Shown in pieces: positions 54,268-61,940 of a DNA stretch of 64,000 bases. The DNA is from Oleiphilus sp. (GTDB lineage Bacteria > Pseudomonadota > Gammaproteobacteria > Pseudomonadales > Oleiphilaceae), in assembly GCA_006212045.1 (NCBI GenBank), contig PZPK01000003.1, positions 155,903-219,902 on the forward strand, in the 5' to 3' direction. The position numbers and the translations under genes were made by a program. The notes beneath the pieces were generated by a model. The model worked only from the letters and a program-made list of their open reading frames with translations, was not told the origin of the DNA and did no database searches. The number at the start of each line of letters is the position of its first letter. Positions within the stretch are counted from its first letter, which is position 1.

Positions 54268-56582
54268 TGGGTGTCCTGATTGTTCTTTAACCAAACGAGG
54301 AGGGCAGACGGGTCTATCGGCCGACTGATAAAATAACCTTGAGCCCAATCACAGCCCCACTCTCTCAACAGCTTTAAGGCCCCCTCGTCCTCAATGCCCT
54401 CCGCAACGATTTTGAGATCAAAGCGTTTGGCCAGATCGATAATGGACTTCACGATTAACTGATCTTCATCATTTTCAACCAGCTCAAGGATAAAACTTTT
54501 ATCAATCTTTAACTCCGAAACCGGCATATTCTTAAGGTAGGCCAGTGAAGAATACCCAGTACCAAAATCGTCAATCGCAAGATCAAAGCCCCGATCCCGA
54601 AATTCACTCAGAAGACGAATGGCCGTTTCAGGGTCGCTCATCAAATCACTTTCAGTGATCTCAAATTCGAATATTTCGGAGGACAGCCCTGCATCTTTTA
54701 GGGATTGATCTATCGTATCCATTAAATCGACATTGGAAATGTCATGCACGGACAGATTGATTGCGACTTTTAGTTCGACTCCCTGTTCTTGCCAAAACCC
54801 GACATCCCGAATTGCACGCCTGACTACCCAGCGTGTCACCTGATCGATTAATCCGGCTTTTTCTGCGACCGGAATAAAGTCATCCGGTGGCACGAAACCG
54901 AGGGTTTTACTGTTCCATCGAATCAGCGCTTCTACCGCCTCAATACGACCATTTTTCAGGCTCAATTTGGGTTGATAAAAGAGGCTTAGCTCTTCACCGT
55001 CGCTCTCAAGCTCCTGTTCCAGCGCTACAAGCATGCTCAACCGCTTGATACGCGCCTCTTCGAGACCGGTCGTATATGCCACAAGCGATTCCGAATGCTG
55101 TACCGCATGATCCACCACGGCACTTAACTTACTGAACAGTTGATCGACAGATGAGGCGTCGTCAGGCAAGTGCATATAACCAGCCGCAAGCGGGAGTTTA
55201 ATCGCAATCCCATCAAGCTCATGCGTTTGTTCTAGCGCGCTAACGATGCCTTTCAGCGCAGTTTCCTCGATGACGGAACTGGGTAACCATAGGATTTCAC
55301 TACCGTTCAAGCGAGCGGCTTCGCCACCTAACTGCCTGATTCGGTTGGCCAATGAAACCATGCAGGCATCGCCACTTTGTAGCCCAAATGCCGTATTTAC
55401 CTGGCGAAAACCGAGTGCTTTGAATGCAACGACTTGAAAATCACTGCCTTGCTTTAAGCGTTGCCCCAGAATATTGCCAATTTCGCTACGGTTGTATAAC
55501 TGGGTCAATGCATCATGCTGAGCCTGAAACTTGATTTGTGCTTCACGCTCCTGAATATCGTGTTGCATAACATCAAAGGCTTCACCGAGACGATTGATCT
55601 CGATCGACTTGGCCTCAAGGGGCATTTTAGCACTATAGTCTCCAGCAGCAATTGCACGAGCCCGTTGCACCAACTTGGCTAGTGGGCGAGTCAAGTTGTT
55701 GGCAAAGAGAAGACCAATCGCCAAGGCAATAATGATCGAGAGTGTTGCTATTAAAAAGGTTTCTTTCAGCAGCAGGTTAAAGTCGGAATACCAAATACCC
55801 AAACGGTCAGCAAGCGTGATTTTGACCGCTGCCTGTATTGTGTCATTACGATAGTCAAACTGACTTGCAACGAACAAATTTGAATCATTAAATAGCACAC
55901 CGGTCTGGCCGAGTGTTTTCCCAACCGAGGCGAGCGCATCTTTTGCGTCGCTCCTTTCAAGCGAACTGATCAAAATGGGGCCATCCGGACTCTGAGCAGT
56001 CAGGATAACCTTTAACTTGGTGATTTTTTCGATCTGCGCCAAGAGTTCCTTGTTGACTTCGAAGGCCACCATACTTATTGCAACCGGGTCTGGTGCCTCG
56101 ACGATCAGAAAAATGGCCTGATAGATCTGTTGACCCAGAACTACCATGGATGCAGCCCCCCCATTCTCAATAACCCGCTGAATGATCGGATGTCCTTCCA
56201 GTTGTCCTCCCACAGGGACGCCCGGCTTTCCGGACGAGGCCAACACATTTCCATCCAATGACATGGCAACCATTAAATCCGAGGCGATGCGTTCACCATG
56301 ATTGCTCAGCGCGCTCTGAATTGTGGCATGGTCCCCGGAGGCCAGGGCAGACTTAAACCCGAAATCCTGAGTCAGCACATCCGCGGAGTTAAACAATAGC
56401 CTTTCGCGACTCTCAAAAATCTGCTGGACGACTCGCTGACCTATGTCTAGATCTCGCTTGACCTGTCTTTCTGCGAAATGGGAGGTGCTAAACCACTGGG
56501 CAAACAGAATTGCGAGGGTGGTCAGGCCGATCAAGCCCACCAATAACTTGAAAATACGTAGATTTAGGGGTAAAACAAACAT
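54249..56582 (-). CDS. Sensor c-di-GMP phosphodiesterase (dCache-HAMP-GGDEF-EAL)
   Basis: A 777-residue membrane protein: TM helix near residues 10-30, a periplasmic dCache-like sensor (about 35-270), a second TM helix (about 275-300), HAMP (LTRPLAKLVQRARAIAAGDYS), a degenerate GGDEF domain in which the signature is LNGSEILW instead of GGDEF, and a C-terminal EAL domain with intact EALIRW, NLSVHDISN and IDDFGTGYSSLAYLK. It should therefore degrade c-di-GMP, with the GGDEF part acting as a regulator. It sits directly between the cupredoxin and DUF3034 genes. Confidence 0.92.
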   Translation of the reverse strand: MFVLPLNLRIFKLLVGLIGLTTLAILFAQWFSTSHFAERQVKRDLDIGQRVVQQIFESRERLLFNSADVLTQDFGFKSALASGDHATIQSALSNHGERIASDLMVAMSLDGNVLASSGKPGVPVGGQLEGHPIIQRVIENGGAASMVVLGQQIYQAIFLIVEAPDPVAISMVAFEVNKELLAQIEKITKLKVILTAQSPDGPILISSLERSDAKDALASVGKTLGQTGVLFNDSNLFVASQFDYRNDTIQAAVKITLADRLGIWYSDFNLLLKETFLIATLSIIIALAIGLLFANNLTRPLAKLVQRARAIAAGDYSAKMPLEAKSIEINRLGEAFDVMQHDIQEREAQIKFQAQHDALTQLYNRSEIGNILGQRLKQGSDFQVVAFKALGFRQVNTAFGLQSGDACMVSLANRIRQLGGEAARLNGSEILWLPSSVIEETALKGIVSALEQTHELDGIAIKLPLAAGYMHLPDDASSVDQLFSKLSAVVDHAVQHSESLVAYTTGLEEARIKRLSMLVALEQELESDGEELSLFYQPKLSLKNGRIEAVEALIRWNSKTLGFVPPDDFIPVAEKAGLIDQVTRWVVRRAIRDVGFWQEQGVELKVAINLSVHDISNVDLMDTIDQSLKDAGLSSEIFEFEITESDLMSDPETAIRLLSEFRDRGFDLAIDDFGTGYSSLAYLKNMPVSELKIDKSFILELVENDEDQLIVKSIIDLAKRFDLKIVAEGIEDEGALKLLREWGCDWAQGYFISRPIDPSALLVWLKNNQDTQWLKYA

Positions 56583-57221
56583 CTAGCGATACCTCTCCCG
56601 GAACTTGCTTTTCGGGCGTACCTTAGTAGACGTGACAGAAATTTGGAGTAGCCAATTACCTTGTTCGTCGCGTTTATCTAGCTGTACTGTCTCGCGGTTT
56701 GAGCTTCCGCTTTTAAGGCGGCTATGCCAAACTGACACTTGCTCAGCCGGGCCGGTTTCCAGCATTGCGATACCTTCATGGTTTGAAATGCTGGCTCGCT
56801 GCTGATCCAGGACATAAATATAACCCTTCATACGGTCATGAATATTGCAACCCAGAACAACAATGCCGGGATGCTCGAACGTCACCGGATTGTTCGGTTC
56901 ACCGCTGTAGAGCTTAATCTCGAAGTCGTTAGGCTGTGAAAAGCTATAGACATGGTGGCGAATGTTGTCGCTATTCGGGAACTTAACTTTTTGGTTTTTC
57001 CGCACTACAAGCACATGGGGAACGAACGCGCGACCCACTTGGTCCATTATCGCAATATTATTCTCGGTAGGTAATTCAGGTGCTGGAACCTCCGTTGATA
57101 CCGAAACAACAGCGTTCTCCAAGGGCTTACCATTCTCATCGACAACTTTGAAAACATCCGCCCAAGATGCCCCGTTAAAAAGGTAAAGCGCAGTCAAAAC
57201 CGCAATCGAGCGCAATATCAT
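56583..57221 (-). CDS. Exported cupredoxin-like protein (methylamine-utilisation type)
   Basis: A 212-residue protein with a signal peptide (to about residue 21, ASWA). The cupredoxin fold is visible: HVLVVRKNQKVKFPNSDNIRHHVYSF and PGIVVLGCNIHDRMKGYIYV. Likely copper ligands are His89 or 90, Cys125, His128 and Met131, the type 1 copper set. Such plastocyanin-like proteins are often annotated methylamine utilisation protein. It starts the operon; the EAL gene follows on the next base, so they are translated together. Confidence 0.85.
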   Translation of the reverse strand: MILRSIAVLTALYLFNGASWADVFKVVDENGKPLENAVVSVSTEVPAPELPTENNIAIMDQVGRAFVPHVLVVRKNQKVKFPNSDNIRHHVYSFSQPNDFEIKLYSGEPNNPVTFEHPGIVVLGCNIHDRMKGYIYVLDQQRASISNHEGIAMLETGPAEQVSVWHSRLKSGSSNRETVQLDKRDEQGNWLLQISVTSTKVRPKSKFRERYR

Positions 57222-57713
57222 TCTCTTACCTGTGCTAGTTAAAGTGACTACCCGAAGACTTTTAAGTCTAGACGCAAATTAACGATATCTCGACTTTAAA
57301 ATGAGCCACAGCACTGTTCCTGACAGAGCCGTGTAAAAGAATCGAGTCATTGGATGGCAGGTCTTGTTGATGCCAAACTTTTTTTGTGTTTCCAACCGAA
57401 GCTAATTAGCGCTCGGGGGAGGGATATAACGTGTAAAGTGCCAATCCATCCATGCCATGTTGGAGGCCTGACAGCATATAAAAAGGGGGTAGCGCTGAGC
57501 GTCACCGGAAACGATCTGTTGCGCGCACACTTTTATCGAGCGTTTTGCGCAAAAGCAGGGCGTTTAAGGCTTGCATTTACGTTGTCGCACTCTAGACTGA
57601 ACTGAATTAAAGCGAATCAAATAAATACGTTAACTACCGCGCTCCCGACGGTTCGATTGTAGTTTTTTATGCACTACAACCTTGGTTATCAAAAAAGCAT
57701 TAGAGGTCAATTA
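57222..57713. other. Divergent intergenic region
   Basis: About 490 bases separate the cupredoxin operon (minus) and the small membrane protein plus MrpD gene (plus). Short frames in it have poor composition. No definite promoter, hairpin or repeat was recognised. Confidence 0.4.
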
Positions 57714-57962
57714 ATGGATGATTCAGATAAACATTGGCTGGTTAGAGCCAAAACGATCAAGCTACTTTGGATTATATTTATTGGCATTCTCGCTTTAACA
57801 ATCCTGTCCGAGATATTGATTCACAAGCATGAGTATTTTGGCCTCGACGGAAGCTTCGGGTTTCATGGCTGGTACGGTTTTATCACCTGTGTCGCGATGG
57901 TAGTTGCAGCCAAGCTACTGGGTACTTTCTTAAAACGGAACGATAACTATTATGATGATTGA
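57714..57962 (+). CDS. Small membrane protein preceding the MrpD-like gene
   Basis: An 82-residue protein with two hydrophobic helices (LLWIIFIGILALTILSEILI and GFITCVAMVVAAKLLGTF) joined by an aromatic loop. ATG 57714 (MDDSDKHWLV) is chosen, with AGAGG at proper distance; an earlier in-frame ATG lacks support. Its end overlaps the MrpD-like start by 11 bases, so both are co-translated. It is probably an accessory subunit of that antiporter, but the family is not recognised. Confidence 0.65.
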   Translation: MDDSDKHWLVRAKTIKLLWIIFIGILALTILSEILIHKHEYFGLDGSFGFHGWYGFITCVAMVVAAKLLGTFLKRNDNYYDD

Positions 57963-59640
57963 TATACCGCCAGGCTGGTTTGTCATTGCCGGCGCCTTCA
58001 TTATCCCCGTTTTGCGAGGAATGCTTCGGCAAATAGCAATGCTCGGACTGCCAACCCTCGCACTCATTGCGATTTGGACGGCACCTGCGGACGCCGGATG
58101 GCAAGCGCAGATTTTACATTATCAGTTGTCACTTCTGGATTTTACAGCCGTCGGGAAAGTGTTTGCGACGGTGTTTGCCATAATGACGCTTGTGGGCGGA
58201 ATATTCGCCATGCGCACGGCCTCAACCCTGGAGCTGAGTGCCGCTTTTCTGTATGCCGGTTGCGCCATCGGCATCACCTCCAGTGGTGATTTGATCAGCC
58301 TTTTCATTTATTGGGAATTGATGGCCCTGGGTTCTACCACGGTCATTCTGGCGGCTAATACGGCACGTTCCTATCGCGCAAGCATACGCTACTTATTGAT
58401 GCATGCATTTGGCGGCTCGGTTTTGTTGGTAGGCATTGTATGGCATGTGTACACCACCGGCTCTATTGAGTTTACCCGGATTGACCTTCAGGGTCCCGCG
58501 CAATGGCTTATACTGATTGGCTTTTTGGTCAATGTTGGCGCGCCTCCTTTTTCAGCCTGGATTGCGGATGCGTACCCCGAAGCCAGCCCCAGTGGTGCAG
58601 TCTTCCTCTCGGCGTTCACGACTAAAACCGCGGTGTTCACGCTGCTTATCGCTTTCCCCGGTACAGGCATTCTTATCCCCATTGGCTGTTTCATGATTTT
58701 CTACGGCATTATTTTCGCCCTGTTGGAAAACGATGCCCGCCGCATACTTTCCTACAGTATTGTCAACCAGGTCGGCTTCATGGTGACAGGAATTGGACTT
58801 GGCACTGAAATGGCACTCAATGGCGCCGCTTCCCATGCGTTCGCGCACATTATCTATAAGGCCTTGTTGCTCATGTCCGCTGGCGCTGTGCTCTATGAAA
58901 CAGGCAAGCGCAAATGTACTGATCTCGGCGGTCTCTACCAAAGCATGCCTTTAACAACGATTTGCGGAACGATAGGGGCCTTGGCAATATCATCCTTCCC
59001 CTTTACCTCGGGTTTTGTTTCTAAATCGATGATTTCACAATCAGCGGCCTATGAGCACATTACCTGGGTATGGTTCCTGCTGGCTGCAGCCTCAGCGGGC
59101 GTCTTTTTGCATGCCGGGATTAAATACCCCTGGTTTGTTTTCTTTCAGAAAGATTCGGGGCTAAGACCACCGGATCCGCCTAAGAACATGCAGTTTGCGA
59201 TGATGGTTTTTGCGTTCCTTTGTATCGCGCTAGGCGTATATCCTGAGCCTTTGTATGCGATACTGCCTTATCCGGTCGACTATGTTCCTTACACCGCGGA
59301 CCACTTGGTCACACAGTTTCAGTTGCTTCTGTTTGCCGGGTTGGCATTTTTCCTTTTGCTTCCAATGATGAAGCGAACAGAAACCATCAGCCTGGATCTG
59401 GACTGGTTCTATCGAATACTCCTGCCTAAATGCGGCCGCGCGATTGCGGGAGTTGCAAGTCGCACCAATAGTGCAGCAGAACAATGGGTAGGCGCGCAAC
59501 TTTCCATGCTCGTCAAACGGTCTTATGACCACGAGCAAGACAAGCCCAAAGGCTATATCGCCAAACTATGGCCCATCGAAACCATGGTGATCTGGGTCGG
59601 GGTGCTACTCGCAGGGTATTTGCTGTTTTATTATCTCTAG
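57952..59640 (+). CDS. Stand-alone MrpD-like proton antiporter subunit
   Basis: A 562-residue polytopic protein of the NuoL/M/N-MrpD family. Many membrane helices are visible. SGDLISLFIYWELMALGSTTVILAAN carries the conserved Glu of the TM5 region, and ARRILSYSIVNQVGFMVTGIGLG and ASHAFAHIIYKALLLMSAGAVLY hold the conserved lysine/His helix regions. A complete Mrp complex needs MrpA-G, but none of the other genes is nearby, so this is either an isolated antiporter or a partner for another complex. A hairpin follows at 59669-59690. Confidence 0.85.
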   Translation: MMIDIPPGWFVIAGAFIIPVLRGMLRQIAMLGLPTLALIAIWTAPADAGWQAQILHYQLSLLDFTAVGKVFATVFAIMTLVGGIFAMRTASTLELSAAFLYAGCAIGITSSGDLISLFIYWELMALGSTTVILAANTARSYRASIRYLLMHAFGGSVLLVGIVWHVYTTGSIEFTRIDLQGPAQWLILIGFLVNVGAPPFSAWIADAYPEASPSGAVFLSAFTTKTAVFTLLIAFPGTGILIPIGCFMIFYGIIFALLENDARRILSYSIVNQVGFMVTGIGLGTEMALNGAASHAFAHIIYKALLLMSAGAVLYETGKRKCTDLGGLYQSMPLTTICGTIGALAISSFPFTSGFVSKSMISQSAAYEHITWVWFLLAAASAGVFLHAGIKYPWFVFFQKDSGLRPPDPPKNMQFAMMVFAFLCIALGVYPEPLYAILPYPVDYVPYTADHLVTQFQLLLFAGLAFFLLLPMMKRTETISLDLDWFYRILLPKCGRAIAGVASRTNSAAEQWVGAQLSMLVKRSYDHEQDKPKGYIAKLWPIETMVIWVGVLLAGYLLFYYL

Positions 59641-60110
59641 TGCCATTGAATTAAAGAACAGCCTTAGTCCGCAGGCCCCTTGGACTGCGGCTATGGATTG
59701 CCTGGAGCCGACTTGATCCGCAATTCCGCTTGGTCATGGACATAATGTGGTCGACCGGCGCACGTACTTCTGAACTCCTCTCGCTCAAACCCAAAAGCTT
59801 TATGGGTGATGGCTATGACTTCAAATTTAATGTGACCTCACCCCGAGCATAGATTTTTAACTTCCGCTAATGGCCGTTCTTTCGCGTTTTATAGAGAATG
59901 CTTGTCAAAATATGAGGGAGAATTTAAAGATGAGTATGAAAACCATTGTGAGAAGTCAAAGGGAGATTCTATTGACCCTTATTGGTCTTTAAAAGATTGA
60001 CGACCTCCCCTCGAAAATTAGAACAATAAGTAGTAATGTAGCAACATTTCTAGGCGGCCACCTAATATATGTAGTAATATTTATACATGCGTATAATTTG
60101 GAGGTGAACT
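59641..60110. other. Spacer before the toxin-antitoxin pair
   Basis: About 470 bases with one hairpin CCGCAG/CTGCGG (59669-59690), a likely terminator for the antiporter gene despite a weak T tract. Beyond it the DNA is increasingly AT-rich with no credible gene, which fits recent insertion of the neighbouring accessory DNA. Confidence 0.45.
60082..60095 (+). promoter_or_regulatory. Palindromic operator before the toxin-antitoxin genes
   Basis: TATAC-N4-GTATA (60082-60095) lies 15 bases before the antitoxin ATG. Phd/YefM-type antitoxins bind such TAC-GTA palindromes to repress their own operon. TATAAT at 60092 overlaps it, but would start transcription inside the ribosome site, so the real -10 may be the nearby TAATAT at 60075. 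Confidence 0.5.
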
Positions 60111-60356
60111 ATGTCTACTATAACTAGTCGAGAATTTAACCAAGAGACAGGCCGCGCAAAAAAAGAGGCTTTAAGTGGACCTGTGTTTATTACCGACCGG
60201 GGAAAGCCGTCTCACGTGCTTTTATCTTATGAAGAGTACAAGGCTGTAACAGAGAAGAGGGCGACGATTGGAGAAATGCTTTCGATGGATGGGGTAGAGG
60301 ACATTGAGTTTTCCCCTAGTAAGGTAACCGATACAGCCGTAGCCGCAGAGTTTTAG
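60111..60356 (+). CDS. Phd/YefM-family antitoxin
   Basis: An 81-residue antitoxin. ITSREFNQETGRAKKEALSGPVFITDRGKPSHVLLSYEEYKAV is the Phd/YefM DNA-binding domain, and the acidic C-terminal tail (SMDGVEDIEFSPSKVTD) is the part that neutralises the toxin. GGAGGTG precedes the ATG. The toxin gene starts 1 base after its stop, the classic antitoxin-first order. Confidence 0.9.
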   Translation: MSTITSREFNQETGRAKKEALSGPVFITDRGKPSHVLLSYEEYKAVTEKRATIGEMLSMDGVEDIEFSPSKVTDTAVAAEF

Positions 60357-60357
60357 T

Positions 60358-60780
60358 ATGTATTTATTAGATACTAACGTGGTCTCTGAGCTTAGAAAAG
60401 TAAAAAGCGGTAAAGCTAATAGAAATGTAGAGCAATGGTCGTCCCGAATTGACGCTCAGTTGCTATACGTCTCATCAATCGTCATTCATGAGATAGAGCT
60501 GGGCATACTGCTGGCTGAGCGCTCAGACAAAGCAAAAGGTAAGATTCTTCGACAATGGATGAACGAGCACGTTTTACCAACTTTTGATGGTCGCATTCTG
60601 CCCGTCGATAAAGAAGTTGTATTGGTGAGTGCAAAGTATCACGTGCCAGACCCAAAGCCATATAGAGATACTTTAATTGCAGCGACAGCTTCTGTTCACA
60701 ATATGACTATCGTAACGCGCAATGTTTCAGATTTCAGTCTAGATAACCTCAAAATATTAAACCCTTGGGAACAGACTTAG
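60358..60780 (+). CDS. vapC: PIN-domain toxin of the VapC/FitB type
   Basis: A 140-residue PIN-domain ribonuclease. The metal-binding acidic residues lie in YLLDTNVVSEL (Asp5), IHEIELG, and YRDTLIAATA, with VTRNVSDF at the end, matching the VapC quartet. Members usually cleave tRNA or other RNA. The frame is intact. Together with the antitoxin it lies 210 bases from dif, between housekeeping genes and a transposon, suggesting that this piece is accessory DNA. Confidence 0.9.
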   Translation: MYLLDTNVVSELRKVKSGKANRNVEQWSSRIDAQLLYVSSIVIHEIELGILLAERSDKAKGKILRQWMNEHVLPTFDGRILPVDKEVVLVSAKYHVPDPKPYRDTLIAATASVHNMTIVTRNVSDFSLDNLKILNPWEQT

Positions 60781-60888
60781 GTAAGCTAAGTGAACCGCCA
60801 CTAATTTCCTAGACACCTCTTAAGAAGAGCAAAAGACCTGGCTAAGCAATAGAGGCAGGGATGACGCTTTAAACCGGCTGGTTACCTT

Positions 60889-60949
60889 GTTGACAACTTT
60901 GCTTGGAATTTGTCATCTTTGCTTGGAATTGTTGTCAACTTAGCTTGGG
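60889..60949. repeat. Direct and inverted repeat array between the toxin gene and dif
   Basis: CTTTGCTTGGAATT occurs at 60897-60910 and 60917-60930, and a degenerate third copy CTTAGCTTGGGC at 60938. Flanking them is a perfect inverted pair, GTTGACAAC (60889-60897) and GTTGTCAAC (60931-60939). The repeats could be iterons or the multi-repeat end of a lost insertion sequence; function is unknown. Confidence 0.6.
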
Positions 60950-60989
60950 CAACCATACACCTAAAAACCCACCGTTAATTAAACATCCG

Positions 60990-61017
60990 ATTTAACATAA
61001 TATACATTATGCGCATA
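60990..61017 (-). other. Chromosomal dif site (XerCD recombination site)
   Basis: Read on the minus strand, the 28 bases are a XerC arm TATGCGCATAA, the centre TGTATA and a XerD arm TTATGTTAAAT. They differ from the E. coli dif only in the first two bases, and from the gammaproteobacterial consensus in one. XerC/D resolve chromosome dimers here during division, so the replication terminus is at this point. Plasmid dif-like sites are usually less conserved, which favours the chromosomal site. Confidence 0.9.
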
Positions 61018-61043
61018 TTTCGGTTTTTCTAAAGTGGACCAGC

Positions 61044-61081
61044 GGGGGCATTTGAACGAAAACCTACGGTTTTGAATCCCG
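61044..61081 (-). repeat. Terminal inverted repeat of a Tn3-family transposon
   Basis: GGGGGCATTTGAACGAAAAC begins at 61044; the outer GGGG and the inner GAACGAAAAC match Tn3-family termini. It lies just beyond the 3' end of tnpA, where the family places it. The other end is outside the window. Confidence 0.75.
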
Positions 61082-61105
61082 CGACCACGTCGTAACCGTA
61101 GGTTT
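61060..61105. repeat. 12-bp inverted repeat overlapping the transposon end
   Basis: AAACCTACGGTT (61060-61071) and AACCGTAGGTTT (61094-61105) are perfectly complementary, separated by 22 bases. The left arm is inside the terminal inverted repeat. It could be a terminator-like hairpin behind tnpA or a transposase-binding element. Confidence 0.65.
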
Positions 61106-61113
61106 CTGCTGAT

Positions 61114-61940
61114 TTACCCCTTCTCCTCTTCATCCTCAATAAAGTAGGTGCCATTGGGTAGCACATGTTTATAGGGCAATAGCGAGATATGGGACAGGGT
61201 TTCATCGTCAATGTCCTCCCCCTGCTGTCGGAGCTGTTCCACAATGTCATTTATCTTGATCGTGTTCCAGTAAAGAATGGCGTTCGACACAAAACTAAGA
61301 CTGCTGGCCTTATTCATGATTTCCTCATAATCACCGGTAGTGAACTCACCCTGGTCGGCAAAAAAGATCCAGCGCGGCAGCTTGTGTCTGTATTCTCCTT
61401 TATTCAATTGCCGCTGGACGGTTCGACGCAATTCCTGATCCGTCAGGTAGCGCAGAATGTATTCAGTCTTGATGATCCGCCCGAGATTGGTGAAGGCTTT
61501 AGTGAGGCGATCCGAGGGTGAGCTATTGGTCAATCGCTGAACGATTACATGGGCTGGCGCCGTTTTCTGCTTCAGGGAAATGGCCACGCGCATCATGTAC
61601 TCCCATTGTTCCTCAATGATGGCCAGATCAGCAGTTTTGGTGAGCAGATTGTTGAGGTCACCGTAATCGACGGATTTGTCGATACGGTAGAGTTGTTGAT
61701 CCTTCAAATCCCGAATACGCGGCATAAAGTAGAAGCCGAGCAGATGGCAAAGCGCGAAAACGATTTCCGTATATCCGTGGGTATCGGTGGTATGTTCCCG
61801 TATTTTCAGGATGGTGTTGTTTTCTAATAATCCATCCAGTACATACAGCGCTTCACGCGGACTACAGGAAATGATCTTGGTGCTGAATACGGAATATTGA
61901 TCGGACACGTGGGTATAGATCCCTATCGCCTTCTCATAAT
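61114..61940 (-). mobile_element. Tn3-family transposon, left end and 3' part of tnpA
   Basis: From the terminal repeat at 61044 to the window edge the DNA appears to be one Tn3-family element; this entry marks the part next to the end. The element runs beyond the window, so its length and passenger genes are unknown. It ends 27 bp from the dif site. Confidence 0.7.

Noticed and set aside
57354..57605. 83-codon frame in the 57.2-57.7 kb gap
   Set aside because: No ribosome site, poor composition, no recognisable family.
61029..61250. 73-codon minus-strand frame at the transposon end
   Set aside because: Crosses the terminal repeat in another frame from tnpA; a shadow.
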